A stretch of DNA of 64,000 nt from Pseudobdellovibrionaceae bacterium (GTDB lineage Bacteria > Bdellovibrionota > Bdellovibrionia > Bdellovibrionales > UBA1609). This document shows, piece after piece, positions 8,757-20,177 of the stretch (positions are counted from its first letter, which is position 1; each line of letters starts with the position of its first letter). The translations under genes and the position numbers were made by a program. Below the pieces are notes generated by a model. It saw only the letters and a program-made list of their open reading frames with translations, was not told where the DNA came from and made no database searches. The stretch is taken from positions 248,001 through 312,000 of the forward strand of contig JAMLIO010000001.1 of the NCBI GenBank assembly GCA_023954155.1. Direction: 5' to 3'.

Positions 8757-11700
8757 ATGCGTTTAGTGGTTTTTATGAGTTCCTCACTTGTTTTTGAACA
8801 ACTGATTACAAAGAATTTAGAGAAAAAAGATTGGACCTATAAGCAAATCGAGGGCACATCCTCTTTGGTCCCATTGACTCTATTACTCAAAAGCAATCCT
8901 CAGTTTATCCCTGGCTACAAACATCTCCTTTTGGTTGAAGAGGACCACGAAGCCCGCACATTGGTGCAATATCTTGAGTCTCAAAACCTCAATTGTCTGT
9001 ACTTACCTGACTTTGATGTCAGCCCCTACTCTGGGCTTTCACCAAGAAGCGATCTTTCTTCTCAGCGTTTACGATTTTTACATCATATTTCTACGGCATC
9101 TAGTGATTACTCCATTTACGTAACCACAATGACTGCTTTAAGTCTTAAGACTCTTCCTAAAGATCACTTGGATCAAAACACTTATAACTTCAAAGTGGGG
9201 GAAGAACTCCCCGATCCTATTCAAGAATTTTTAACACTTTTAGGTTATCGCTCTGTAAGCATTGTAGAACAACCTGGTCAATACAGTATGAAAGGTGGAA
9301 TCCTCGACATTTTTTCACCTGCACACACTCTTCCTATACGAATCGAACTGTTCGGAGATGAAATTCATACTTTTAGGTACTTTAATGTAGAAACACAAAG
9401 GTCTGAAACTAAAGAGCTTTCTTGCTTCACTCTTATCCCAGCAAAAGAAACCTTTTACACAACAGAAAACCCCTCTTCACTGTTTAAGTATTTAAATGCT
9501 GTCACCTCAGATCGTAAAGTTGCTAAAGAAGATCTGGAACAAACTCAATTTGCTATCAGAAATCAAAGAGATTTTGTTGGACAAGAGTTCTTTTTAAAAG
9601 GCTTTTGGGACAAGTTTTCTTTGGCTAAAGATTTTTTTCCCCAACATTTAATATGTTGGCTTCCTAATAAGGAGATTCTTCTTAACAAATGGCAAGTTGC
9701 CCTAGAGTCTCTACAGCAAGAGTACCAGAATGACCTTGAAAGTTTGATCCACCCTAAAGTTGAGGACCTGTACTCTATTAAATCTGCTGACATCCTTCCA
9801 GAGAAACATACCTTTTTATTGGATGAAATTTTGCTTAAAGACCTCGAAGAAATTGAAGCCACAGATGAAGATCACCTTATTAAATATTCCTGTACTACAC
9901 TTAAAGAGTCCTTAGCTAAGATTCGTGCTTTAAAAGGCAACTTTAAGGATTTACAAATATTTTTAGCCTCACAATTCCAAAACTGGAAGCAACAAGGGTT
10001 TAATTTGATCATCTCAGCTCCTCAAGATTTCGCCTTCCAAAGAGCAGAGCAACTGTGTGCAGGTATAGAACAAGAGTACACTAAAGGCTTAAACATTCAT
10101 GAAGCTATCCAAACCTCTTTGCATAATGATGCCCCTTCGATTTTCATCACTAAAGAACCTTGTTTGGATACACTTAAACTCAATGAAGAAAATTTAATTC
10201 TTTTAAGATTCAAAGATCTATTCGGAAAAACCATTTCAAGATCATCACAAAATAGCAGTGCCGACTATTTCAAAAAACTCGATGCGATACGATTTGGTGA
10301 GATCAAATCTGGTGATTTTTTAGTCCACATTCAACACGGATTAGGTTGCTTTGAAGGCCTTAAAATCATGGATATACAGGGTGTCACTTCTGAGTTTTTG
10401 GAAATCAGGTACAAAGATAAAGACAAACTCTACTTACCCGTCCATCGTATCAATCAAATTAAACTTTATAATGGTCCTCACAATGAAACACTCCTAGATA
10501 AACTTGGTGGTAGTACATGGGAAAAGGCCAAGATCAAAGTCAAAAACCATATTCGAGATGTAGCAAATGATCTGCTCCAGATGTATGCAGAAAGAAGCCT
10601 TAAAAAAAGATCACCTTATAAAATTACAGATTCTGATCTTTTTGCATTTGAAAACGAATTTCCTTTTGACGAAACAGAGGACCAAATTAAGGCCATCCAC
10701 GACATTCGTTCTGACTTATTAACAGATAAACCTATGGATCGACTGGTATGCGGAGATGTCGGTTTTGGTAAAACCGAAGTTGCCATGAGAGCTGCTTTTC
10801 AAGTTTTATTGTCTGGTAAACAAGTAGCTGTCCTTGCCCCTACTACTGTTTTGACCTTTCAACATTTTCGATCTTTTAAAAAACGCCTTGCTCATTGGGG
10901 TTTTAACATTAAAAGTCTCAATCGTTTTGTTTCACCCAAAGAAGTCAAAGAGACACTCAGGCTGCTTAAGACTGGCGAAGTTGATCTTGTTGTGGGCACT
11001 CATAGGCTATTGAGCCAAGATGTTGAATTCAAAAATTTAGGTTTACTCATCTGTGATGAAGAACAGAAATTCGGCGTAAAACATAAAGAAAAAATTAGAA
11101 AACTCAAAACCGAGGTGGACACCCTAATTCTTTCTGCAACACCTATTCCACGCACATTGAATATGGGTCTTATGGGACTCAGAGACTTAAGTTTAATCAC
11201 CACAGCACCCATCGACCGACAACCTACACGTACCTTCGTTACTAAATATAATCCTGAAATTATTAAAAAAGCCATTTACTCAGAAATTCAACGGGGTGGG
11301 CAGGTTTACTATGTTCACAACCGCGTACAAAGTATTTATGGCATATATGACGAACTTAGAAACCTTATGCCTGATGTAAGAATTGCGGTGGGACATGGTC
11401 AAATGGCCGAACATGAATTGGAAAAAGTCATGCTGGCTTTTTTTAACCATGAAATCGATGTTTTACTTTCAACCACCATCATTGAATCTGGCGTGGACAT
11501 TCCAAATGCAAACACCATGTTTATTGATCAAGCTCAACAGTTCGGTCTGAGCCAGTTGTATCAACTTAGGGGCCGCGTAGGTCGAAGTAAAAATAAAGCG
11601 TATTGCTATTTGATCATACCCAAAGGACGTCAAATTGAAAAAGATGCTTTAGAGCGCCTTAAAATTCTACAAGAAAATACAGCTCTTGGAAGTGGAATAC

Positions 11701-12272
11701 GTATTGCACATTACGACCTTGAGCTGCGTGGCGCAGGAAATCTACTTGGCGAAGATCAATCTGGTCATGTGAATGTTGTAGGGTATGATTTATATATGGA
11801 ACTTCTACAACAAGCAGTAGCGGAGGTTCAGGGTAAAAAATTAAACACTCATCTTGACCCTGAAATCAATATTTCTTTACCTGCATTGATTCCTAGCGAT
11901 TATATTCCAGATATTAGAATGCGACTCTCCTTTTATAAAGCACTGTCCACTATTGAATCACCAGAAGAGATTGATCAAATTGAAGAGGAAATGCGAGACC
12001 AATATGGCACACTACCAGATGCCGTTCTTAATTTATTTATGATGATGCTTGTGAAAAAAATCTGTAAAGACAAAGGAATCAAAGAGGTCGGTTCTGGGCC
12101 CAAAAATCTTAGTCTTAAATTTGATACTTCGACAACCATGTCTATTGATAGAATTCTTGCTCTTACACGACAAGAAAATAAAAAATACAAATTACTGCCT
12201 GATGATCGACTTCTGATCCGAATGAATGAGATCACTTGGCCAAGAATTTACGATGAAATCAATTTCTTATAA
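8757..12272 (+). CDS. mfd: Transcription-repair coupling factor Mfd
   Basis: Mfd removes RNA polymerase stalled at DNA lesions and recruits UvrA. The 1171-residue protein has the N-terminal UvrB-like region, a CarD-type RNA-polymerase interaction domain (about 515-575, SGDFLVHIQHGLGCFEGL...), then RecG-like translocase motifs: Walker A GDVGFGKT (666-673), DEEQ (767-770), LSATPIPRTLNMGL, and the QLRGRVGR motif VI. The C-terminal TRCF domain follows. Length is normal for the family. The ribosome site before ATG 8757 is poor; an in-frame ATG six codons later is an alternative. It appears to be its own unit or co-transcribed with the patatin gene. Confidence 0.96.
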   Translation: MRLVVFMSSSLVFEQLITKNLEKKDWTYKQIEGTSSLVPLTLLLKSNPQFIPGYKHLLLVEEDHEARTLVQYLESQNLNCLYLPDFDVSPYSGLSPRSDLSSQRLRFLHHISTASSDYSIYVTTMTALSLKTLPKDHLDQNTYNFKVGEELPDPIQEFLTLLGYRSVSIVEQPGQYSMKGGILDIFSPAHTLPIRIELFGDEIHTFRYFNVETQRSETKELSCFTLIPAKETFYTTENPSSLFKYLNAVTSDRKVAKEDLEQTQFAIRNQRDFVGQEFFLKGFWDKFSLAKDFFPQHLICWLPNKEILLNKWQVALESLQQEYQNDLESLIHPKVEDLYSIKSADILPEKHTFLLDEILLKDLEEIEATDEDHLIKYSCTTLKESLAKIRALKGNFKDLQIFLASQFQNWKQQGFNLIISAPQDFAFQRAEQLCAGIEQEYTKGLNIHEAIQTSLHNDAPSIFITKEPCLDTLKLNEENLILLRFKDLFGKTISRSSQNSSADYFKKLDAIRFGEIKSGDFLVHIQHGLGCFEGLKIMDIQGVTSEFLEIRYKDKDKLYLPVHRINQIKLYNGPHNETLLDKLGGSTWEKAKIKVKNHIRDVANDLLQMYAERSLKKRSPYKITDSDLFAFENEFPFDETEDQIKAIHDIRSDLLTDKPMDRLVCGDVGFGKTEVAMRAAFQVLLSGKQVAVLAPTTVLTFQHFRSFKKRLAHWGFNIKSLNRFVSPKEVKETLRLLKTGEVDLVVGTHRLLSQDVEFKNLGLLICDEEQKFGVKHKEKIRKLKTEVDTLILSATPIPRTLNMGLMGLRDLSLITTAPIDRQPTRTFVTKYNPEIIKKAIYSEIQRGGQVYYVHNRVQSIYGIYDELRNLMPDVRIAVGHGQMAEHELEKVMLAFFNHEIDVLLSTTIIESGVDIPNANTMFIDQAQQFGLSQLYQLRGRVGRSKNKAYCYLIIPKGRQIEKDALERLKILQENTALGSGIRIAHYDLELRGAGNLLGEDQSGHVNVVGYDLYMELLQQAVAEVQGKKLNTHLDPEINISLPALIPSDYIPDIRMRLSFYKALSTIESPEEIDQIEEEMRDQYGTLPDAVLNLFMMMLVKKICKDKGIKEVGSGPKNLSLKFDTSTTMSIDRILALTRQENKKYKLLPDDRLLIRMNEITWPRIYDEINFL

Positions 12273-12307
12273 AGAGTTCAGAAACGAATCTCTTGCAAAC
12301 CTGAAAG

Positions 12308-13060
12308 TTAGAAAACAAGATGCAGTCCTACTTTAAAGCTTCTGGTTTTAAATTTATCTGGAAAAAGACTACTTTTTGCAGAAGCAAGGCTTGGGAAATC
12401 TTCCATTTCAAAAAAGATAAAACTTCCTTCTAGACCATAGTTATAGAACGCCTCCATAGACATGGTTTTTTGTAACCAATCTAAAAGCAATAGCCCGCCC
12501 AAGGTATAGTAAAAAGAAAGTTTAGAATCATGTTTAAGCACATCACTTGAACTGGGATTTTCAAACGAATATCTACCTATTCCTATTTTTCCGTAGGGCG
12601 CCACATAAGGATTGTTAAATATTCCATCAGCAATAGCATGTAAATCAGCACCTGTTTTTAATGCTTTAACCCCACCTTTAAAATTATACAGACCTAGGTT
12701 GATACCTGCACCCACCGAGATCAGAGGTAAGTTATAACTAGCCATAGTTTGTAATCCAAAATCCATCGATTTGGATTTAATCTTGGCTTTTTGCAGCGTA
12801 GAAACTGGGTAATTTATATCTGATTCAGATTTTTCCAGTGATAAAGCAATTCTAAATCCCCATGACGGTCTTCGTTCTTTAAAAGAAAGGAATCTGCTTT
12901 TTTTAGAGTCTTTTTCATCGTCTACAATAAATTGCTTCTCGACCTTTACCCAATTTTCACTCTCATCATGATCCTCTTTTACATTCTTGGCGTAGGTCCA
13001 GCTAATAAAAAAAGCATTTATCACGATATGTAGAAGTATGAAGCGCTTAATTCCCACCAT
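12308..13060 (-). CDS. Small outer-membrane beta-barrel-like protein
   Basis: A 250-residue protein of no recognised named family. It has an N-terminal hydrophobic signal (FILLHIVINAFFISWTYA), a charged linker, then alternating amphipathic strands (WGFRIALSLE, MASYNLPLISVGAGINLGLYNF, LSFYYTLGGLLLL, RSFKVGLHLVF) and a C-terminal Phe, all typical of outer-membrane barrels. The ATG at 13060 overlaps the start region of the divergent glycosidase gene (bases 13038-13060), and neither has a clear ribosome site; a GTG at 13024 is a possible shorter start. Its stop is 35 bases from the convergent mfd stop. Function unknown; porin-like or adhesin-like roles are both possible. Confidence 0.6.
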   Translation of the reverse strand: MVGIKRFILLHIVINAFFISWTYAKNVKEDHDESENWVKVEKQFIVDDEKDSKKSRFLSFKERRPSWGFRIALSLEKSESDINYPVSTLQKAKIKSKSMDFGLQTMASYNLPLISVGAGINLGLYNFKGGVKALKTGADLHAIADGIFNNPYVAPYGKIGIGRYSFENPSSSDVLKHDSKLSFYYTLGGLLLLDWLQKTMSMEAFYNYGLEGSFIFFEMEDFPSLASAKSSLFPDKFKTRSFKVGLHLVF

Positions 13061-14648
13061 GGTTAAATTATATAGTAGCTTACTGTTTATTCAATTTTTA
13101 TTTTTTGCCCCTACTTCTTGGGCTCAATCTGATGTGGAAAAGATAATCCAAGAGATGACACTGGAACAAAAGGTCGGGCAGCTTTTTGTATTTGGCTTTA
13201 AACAACAGACCTATGATGCTTCATTAAAACAATTCCTAGACAGCACACAGCCTGGTGGACTCTTATTCTTTTCTAGAAATGGCAGATCTCCTCAAAGTGT
13301 AGCCCAACTTATTCAAGGAATTAAAGGACACTATAAACAAAAACCTTATTTAGAGCCTTTATTTATGGTTGATCACGAGGGTGGAGACGTTGTGCGCGTA
13401 GGACCTTCACATTTTTTTCCAAGTGCACTCAGTATTGGAAAGACCCAAGACCCAAGTCTTGCCTATCAGCTTGGTTTATGGACAGGACGTTACCTCAAAA
13501 GTATCGGCTTTGATGTCAACTTTGCTCCCGTTGTTGATTTACGTTCTGAAGAGAAGTTCAGCTTTATCGGAGAACGTTCTTTTGGTTCCTCTCCCGAAGA
13601 AGTTGTCAAAATGGTCCAGCCTTTTATTTCTGGCATTCACTCTGCACGCGTGCTGTCTGTATTAAAGCACTTTCCTGGTCATGGCAGGGTACATGAAGAC
13701 AGTCACAAGGAAATCGTAAGAAAGATGGCTTCTTTAGAAGAGCTGACAACAAAGGACCTCTTGCCTTTCAAAACGATCATCCATTCCACGCCTCAAATTG
13801 GTGTGATGACTTCACACATGAGCGTTGAAGCCCTAGACCCTACTGGTGAACTCACTACTTTTTCTAAACCCATTGTGTCTAAACTTAGTGACACTTTTCA
13901 ACATGATGGACTTGTTTTCACAGATGATCTCGACATGATCTTTTTTAAGAATAAAGATTTGGACCTTGCTCAAAAGGTTGTAGATTCCTTAAATGCTGGT
14001 CATGATCAAGTGCTGGTTGTTTGGTCCAGAAAAAATCAACATGTTGCTTATAATGCCGTTCTAAACGCCATTAAAACAGGAAAAATGAGCGAGCAATTTA
14101 TAAATAGCAAACTCGAAAGAATTTTAAAAACTAAACTTAGGCTTAAACCTACAAATGACAACTTTGATATGGAAAATATCAAGCGTAGCCTAGCAAAGAT
14201 CTACACCTTACAAACCAAAATCAGCCAACTGCATTTCCAAAAAGTGCCTAAAAGCTTATTTGAAGAGATTGCTGAGTTTACAAAATCAAATAAAGCCAAT
14301 TATCTTTTTACCTTTTCTAATGCCTTTGCCACAGAATTTAAAAGTGTCTTTGATAAAGGTAAATTTATCCCTCTTTCTATGGAAAACTGGAATGCACAAT
14401 TACAACATTGCAAAAAGAATCTTTGTTTTTTCCATGTCTCTGGGGACACTTCTAATAAGCGCCTAAAAACCGTTCCTAAGGATATTCTTCCTCACCTTGT
14501 TCTTATTAACACCACTGACCCTCTATTAACTCATGAACTTCCTTCTAAAAAAATGAACATTTATGGTGTGAATAAAAATATTTGGAAATGGATAGAAAAA
14601 GAGATTAAAAATATCAATTCCTCTTATGCCTTAGTCACTCAACAGTGA
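13038..14648 (+). CDS. Exported NagZ-like beta-N-acetylhexosaminidase (GH3) with C-terminal extension
   Basis: Glycoside hydrolase family 3, NagZ type, which removes terminal N-acetylglucosamine from muropeptides. The family signature KHFPGHGxxxxDSH is at 210-223 (acid/base His-Asp dyad at His223/Asp221), and the nucleophile is Asp296 in FTDDLDM. The sequence begins with a signal peptide (KLYSSLLFIQFLFFAPTSWAQ), so it acts outside the cytoplasm, unlike the cytoplasmic E. coli NagZ. It has 536 residues against roughly 340 for minimal NagZ; residues from about 355 on are an extension I cannot assign, perhaps a degenerate GH3 C-terminal domain. Start 13038 or 13059 is possible; 13059 shares a ccatgg with the divergent gene's start. 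Confidence 0.82.
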   Translation: MKRLIPTMVKLYSSLLFIQFLFFAPTSWAQSDVEKIIQEMTLEQKVGQLFVFGFKQQTYDASLKQFLDSTQPGGLLFFSRNGRSPQSVAQLIQGIKGHYKQKPYLEPLFMVDHEGGDVVRVGPSHFFPSALSIGKTQDPSLAYQLGLWTGRYLKSIGFDVNFAPVVDLRSEEKFSFIGERSFGSSPEEVVKMVQPFISGIHSARVLSVLKHFPGHGRVHEDSHKEIVRKMASLEELTTKDLLPFKTIIHSTPQIGVMTSHMSVEALDPTGELTTFSKPIVSKLSDTFQHDGLVFTDDLDMIFFKNKDLDLAQKVVDSLNAGHDQVLVVWSRKNQHVAYNAVLNAIKTGKMSEQFINSKLERILKTKLRLKPTNDNFDMENIKRSLAKIYTLQTKISQLHFQKVPKSLFEEIAEFTKSNKANYLFTFSNAFATEFKSVFDKGKFIPLSMENWNAQLQHCKKNLCFFHVSGDTSNKRLKTVPKDILPHLVLINTTDPLLTHELPSKKMNIYGVNKNIWKWIEKEIKNINSSYALVTQQ

Positions 14649-14719
14649 ATGACAACAACGCTCCAATGATTAGATAATAGCAAACGGCTTGGAAAGTTTG
14701 TCTTTAAAGTGGACATGAA

Positions 14720-14745
14720 AAAAGGGACTCTTTACGGTCCCTTTT
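14720..14745 (-). terminator. Terminator of the atp operon, shared with the convergent glycosidase gene
   Basis: aaaagggac (14720-14728) pairs with gtccctttt (14737-14745). Read on the minus strand, downstream of atpC, the stem is followed by six T; on the plus strand by four. It therefore best serves the atp operon and may also stop the convergent gene. Confidence 0.8.
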
Positions 14746-14814
14746 ATCTACTAAATTTGAACAGATATTAAAAAATATTTTTTGAAGTTTTTTATATTGC
14801 ACTGAGGTCAATAG

Positions 14815-15210
14815 TTACAGATTTAAACGCGCTTCTGCTCTCTTAAGTTTACGGTTGTACTTCTCGATGACTTCAACATCTTCTGTTTGAGCCATGGCCT
14901 CTATTGACTTCTCAATGGCCAACTTTGCTCTTTCCGTATCGACTTCGTTCTTGGTCTCAGCTGTTTCTGCAAGGACAGAGATCTCTCCTCCTAGAATCTC
15001 ACAATAACCCCAGCTTACAGAAATTCTTTGCTCTTCTGTACTGCCTTTGGCTTTATAAGATAAAACACCTGACTCAAGAGTTGTAATTAAAGAGGCATGT
15101 TGATCCAAGATAGTAACCTCACCTTTATAAGCAGGAATGGTTACAGACTCGATTTCTAAGTCTGTAACTACTTTCTTAACGGGTGTGACAATAGATAGTT
15201 TTAAGCTCAT
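14815..15210 (-). CDS. atpC: ATP synthase F1 subunit epsilon
   Basis: 131 residues with the N-terminal beta-sandwich typical of epsilon (LKLSIVTPVKKVV..., then ESVTIPAYKGEVTILDQHASLITTLESGVLSY) and a C-terminal helical pair (ERAKLAIEKSIEAMA ... RKLKRAEARLNL). Epsilon sits on the central stalk and can inhibit ATP hydrolysis. It is the last gene of the F1 cluster, 17 bases after atpD, with aaggac as ribosome site, and a terminator follows about 70 bases downstream. Confidence 0.95.
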   Translation of the reverse strand: MSLKLSIVTPVKKVVTDLEIESVTIPAYKGEVTILDQHASLITTLESGVLSYKAKGSTEEQRISVSWGYCEILGGEISVLAETAETKNEVDTERAKLAIEKSIEAMAQTEDVEVIEKYNRKLKRAEARLNL

Positions 15211-15227
15211 GACTGTCCTTTAATAAA

Positions 15228-16646
<1,419 letters not shown>

Positions 16647-16655
16647 TCAGTATAA

Positions 16656-17525
16656 TTACCCTTGGAGCGCTTCCGCACCAGAAGTGATTTCAATCAATTC
16701 AGTTGTAATATTAGCTTGTCTTACTTTGTTATACGTTAAAGTAAGTTTATAAATCATTTCAGCAGCATTTTTAGTTGCATTTTCCATAGCCGTCATACGT
16801 GCCGCATGTTCAGCAGCAATACTCTCAGACATGACTCTGTAAATTTGAACAGCGAAGTGCTTCTTAAGCAGCTGATCCAACATTTCAGCAGGAGAAGGTT
16901 CAAAGATAATATCTGTAATCTCGTCCGTTCCTTCTTCTGCTGCGACTGCTAGAGGCAATAATGTCTCTTGCACGATCTCTTGCGCAATTGCTGATTTAAA
17001 TTCGTTATACACAAGCTGAACTTCGTCATAATCGCCCGCTTGATACTTCGTTAAAAGATCTTCTGCCACGTCGCTAGCAAGAGAGTACGAAATGTCTTTT
17101 GCTAGATTTTCTAATGTTGCTACAGCTTCAATTTTTCTGTTTTTGAAAAAAGCGGCGGCTTTTTTCCCGATAAAATAGAAATCGACCTGTTTGTAGTTCG
17201 GTGCAATTTCATCGTATTTTTTTAATGCCCATCTTGCCAAGTTGTTGTTGAACCCACCACAAAGTCCTCTATCACTTGTTAGTACAACAAATAATAGTTT
17301 TTCTTTGGGCCTTTCCCCTGTTTCTATAAGCGGGTGTTCCACACCGTTTGTAGAAGCAATGTCATTGATCAGATTCAAAATTTTATAGGCATACGGGCGA
17401 CAATTTATAATATTGTCTTGGGCTTTTTTTAGTTTAGCAGCAGAAACCATTTTCATGGCTTTTGTAATCTGTTGAGTGTTCTTTACACTCTCGATTCTGC
17501 CTTTAATATCCTTTAAATTTGCCAC
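16656..17525 (-). CDS. atpG: ATP synthase F1 subunit gamma
   Basis: 289-residue gamma subunit, the rotating central shaft. The conserved N-terminus (LKDIKGRIESVKNTQQITKAMKMVSAAKLKKAQ), the SDRGLCGGFN motif near 85-94 and the C-terminal ITTELIEITSGAEAL helix are all present. It is 17 bases downstream of atpA and is part of one continuous operon. Confidence 0.97.
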   Translation of the reverse strand: MANLKDIKGRIESVKNTQQITKAMKMVSAAKLKKAQDNIINCRPYAYKILNLINDIASTNGVEHPLIETGERPKEKLLFVVLTSDRGLCGGFNNNLARWALKKYDEIAPNYKQVDFYFIGKKAAAFFKNRKIEAVATLENLAKDISYSLASDVAEDLLTKYQAGDYDEVQLVYNEFKSAIAQEIVQETLLPLAVAAEEGTDEITDIIFEPSPAEMLDQLLKKHFAVQIYRVMSESIAAEHAARMTAMENATKNAAEMIYKLTLTYNKVRQANITTELIEITSGAEALQG

Positions 17526-17542
17526 TGATACCGTTCCTTAAA

Positions 17543-19060
17543 TTAAGCGTTTGTAGGTCTAAAAACAGCGTTAAATTCTTTAATGGCTTCTACCAATTTA
17601 GCTTCAGTTGCATCAGAGATTTTCTTTTCGCTAACAATATTCTTTTGAACATCACTGTACTTTTGTGACAAGAATTCGATGAATTCTTTTTCATAACGAT
17701 TCACATCTGTCTCAGTCACATTATCCAAATAGCCTTTAACCGCAGCATAGATAAGTACAATTTGCTCTTCCACTTTGTAAGGAGAGTACTGGGGTTGTTT
17801 TAAAATCTCAACCAGCTTACGACCTCTAGACAACTGTCTTTGCGAAGCCGCATCTAGGTCTGATGCAAACGCAGCAAATGCTTCAAGGTCTCTGAACTGT
17901 GCAAGGTCCAATTTCAAAGTCCCCGCAACTTGTTTCATCCCTTTAATTTGTGCAGCACCACCCACACGAGATACTGATTTACCTACGTTCACTGCAGGTC
18001 TGATCCCTTTGTGGAATAAGTCTGATTCCAAGAATATTTGTCCATCTGTAATTGAAATCACGTTCGTGGGTACGTAAGCAGAAATATCACCCGCTTGTGT
18101 TTCAATAATAGGTAAAGCTGTTAATGAACCACCACCGTCAGCTTCACTCATTTTTGCCGCACGCTCTAAAAGTCTTGAGTGAATATAGAATACATCTCCA
18201 GGGAAGGCTTCACGACCAGGAGGACGTCTTAAAAGTAGTGATAACTGTCTGTAAGCTTGAGCTTGTTTAGTTAAGTCATCATATACAATCAACGCATGTT
18301 GACCATTGTCTCTGTAATACTCAGCCATAGACACCCCTGCATACGGAGCTAGGTACTGCAATGGTGCAGGATGAGACGCTGAAGCCACAATAACAGTTGT
18401 GTACTCTAAAGCACCTGTGGCTCTTAATTTTTCAACCACTTGTGCGATGGTAGATTGTTTTTGACCAATAGCTACGTAAAAGCATTTTACGTTTTGGTCA
18501 CCTTGGTTAATGATTGTGTCAATGGCGATGGCTGTTTTACCAGTCTGTCTGTCACCAATGATCAATTCCCTTTGTCCACGACCAATAGGAATCATAGAAT
18601 CAATAGCTTTAATACCTGTTTGAAGAGGTTCTCCCACTGGTTGTCTTTTAATAATACCTGGAGCTTTGATTTCAATCGCTCTGAACTCTGTGGCTTGAAT
18701 TGGACCTTTGCCATCAAGTGGGTTACCTAAAACGTCCACAACACGACCTAAAAGGCCATTACCGACTGGTACTTGAACGATCTTAGCTGTTCTTTTAACA
18801 GAATCACCTTCTTTAATTCCTCTGTCTTCACCTAGAACCACAATACCTACTGCTGAATTCTCTAGGTTAAGAACCATCCCTTTAACGCCACTTTCAAATT
18901 CAACAAGCTCACCAGCCATTGCATTTTCAAGACCAAAAACTTTGGCAACACCGTCACCAATTGTTAATACAGTTCCTGACTCACTTACTTCTACGGTTTT
19001 GCCGTAGTTCTTGATTTCGTCCTTTAATATTCTACTAATTTCATCAGCGCGTATTTCCAT
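17543..19060 (-). CDS. atpA: ATP synthase F1 subunit alpha
   Basis: 505-residue non-catalytic nucleotide-binding subunit. The P-loop GDRQTGKT is at 169-176, preceded by [14 protein letters not shown], with the arginine-finger region [10 protein letters not shown] further on. Its start overlaps the atpH stop by one base (TAATG), implying translational coupling. Standard length. Confidence 0.98.
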   Translation of the reverse strand: MEIRADEISRILKDEIKNYGKTVEVSESGTVLTIGDGVAKVFGLENAMAGELVEFESGVKGMVLNLENSAVGIVVLGEDRGIKEGDSVKRTAKIVQVPVGNGLLGRVVDVLGNPLDGKGPIQATEFRAIEIKAPGIIKRQPVGEPLQTGIKAIDSMIPIGRGQRELIIGDRQTGKTAIAIDTIINQGDQNVKCFYVAIGQKQSTIAQVVEKLRATGALEYTTVIVASASHPAPLQYLAPYAGVSMAEYYRDNGQHALIVYDDLTKQAQAYRQLSLLLRRPPGREAFPGDVFYIHSRLLERAAKMSEADGGGSLTALPIIETQAGDISAYVPTNVISITDGQIFLESDLFHKGIRPAVNVGKSVSRVGGAAQIKGMKQVAGTLKLDLAQFRDLEAFAAFASDLDAASQRQLSRGRKLVEILKQPQYSPYKVEEQIVLIYAAVKGYLDNVTETDVNRYEKEFIEFLSQKYSDVQKNIVSEKKISDATEAKLVEAIKEFNAVFRPTNA

Positions 19061-19602
19061 TAGTTAGCACTCCTATTGATTTGGTCTTTTAATTTTTTTA
19101 AATGCGTTTCAAATGTATCATCGAATGTATAACTTCCCACCTGAGCCTTAATTCCACCGATGACCTTCTTGTCTTCCACGTAAGTCAAAATCACTTTTTT
19201 ATTCAATACTCCTTGAATCTTAGACTCAATGGCACTTCTTTGTGCTGGGCTTAGAATGTAGGATGATTTTACCGTACCTCTTACGACCCCATTGGCCTCA
19301 TCGTTCAATGACTCATAAGAAGATGTGATTTCAGGTAGGTATGTAATTTTATTTCTCTCTGTAAGCATCTTTAATGTATTCACAACATCTTTGCTTGCTT
19401 TGATCTGCTCTAGAGTTTTATCCAAAATTTTAATCTTATCTGCCAAAGACACTTGTCTTGATAAAAGGAAGTTTTCAACATCTGAAGAAGATAAAACTTC
19501 ACTTAAAACTCTAAGTTCTTTTAAATATTTTGTTTTGATATCTAAGTTTTCACCTAAATCAAACAAGGCCTTAGCGTATTGATAAACAAAGTCTTTGCTC
19601 AT
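19060..19602 (-). CDS. atpH: ATP synthase F1 subunit delta
   Basis: 180-residue delta subunit, which joins the peripheral b/b' stalk to the top of F1. The N-terminal helical bundle starts [12 protein letters not shown], and the C-terminal conserved segment is [37 protein letters not shown]. Its ATG overlaps the atpF stop by four bases (ATGA). Confidence 0.94.
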   Translation of the reverse strand: MSKDFVYQYAKALFDLGENLDIKTKYLKELRVLSEVLSSSDVENFLLSRQVSLADKIKILDKTLEQIKASKDVVNTLKMLTERNKITYLPEITSSYESLNDEANGVVRGTVKSSYILSPAQRSAIESKIQGVLNKKVILTYVEDKKVIGGIKAQVGSYTFDDTFETHLKKLKDQINRSAN

Positions 19603-20177
19603 GGATTCACCCTAATCTCTTCCAAGAATTCGTTGTGCAGCCGTTGAATTTCGTTTTCTCCAATTTCTTTTGGAAGGTCTTCTTTAGCTCTTGAAAGGGC
19701 CTTTTCTAAAACCATCATTTTGAATTGTCGCTCTGTACTCTTAAATGCGGCTAATGCGTTCTCTGAAGCATCTTTGACCGTCTTTTCCGCAGATCGTTTC
19801 GCCTCTTGGATCAAATTATTTTTATATTCAACAGATTCTCTTTTAGCCTGCTCAAGTCTTGAAGAGTACGTCGTTTCAAGCTTGCTTAGACGATCTTCGA
19901 TCTCTTTGCGCTTCTTTTCTACTTCCGCCATTTCTCTTTCTGCTTTAGTAGACTCTTCAATGAACTTTTGTCTGTAAACTGGAAATACAGGCACTAGATA
20001 TTTTTTAATGATAAAAACTATAATTCCCACGAACAATAAAAAGTTAAATGTCTGAGCCGCCACCAAGTCCCAAGGGATCGAACCATCATGATGATGTCCT
20101 CCACCTGCAGGCATCGCTGTGGAACCTACTAGCATCAATGTTACAAATAATAGCCTTGGATAAACTCCTGAATACAT
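19599..20177 (-). CDS. atpF: ATP synthase F0 subunit b with cleavable-type N-terminus
   Basis: 192-residue b subunit of the peripheral stalk. An N-terminal hydrophobic stretch (LLFVTLMLVGSTAMPA) resembling a signal sequence is followed by a His-rich periplasmic GGGHHHDG segment, then the true membrane anchor (FNFLLFVGIIVFIIKKYLVP) and a long charged coiled coil. This extended N-terminus is a known type in deltaproteobacterial b subunits. It partners the b' protein encoded immediately upstream; the two genes overlap by one base. Confidence 0.92.
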   Translation of the reverse strand: MYSGVYPRLLFVTLMLVGSTAMPAGGGHHHDGSIPWDLVAAQTFNFLLFVGIIVFIIKKYLVPVFPVYRQKFIEESTKAEREMAEVEKKRKEIEDRLSKLETTYSSRLEQAKRESVEYKNNLIQEAKRSAEKTVKDASENALAAFKSTERQFKMMVLEKALSRAKEDLPKEIGENEIQRLHNEFLEEIRVNP

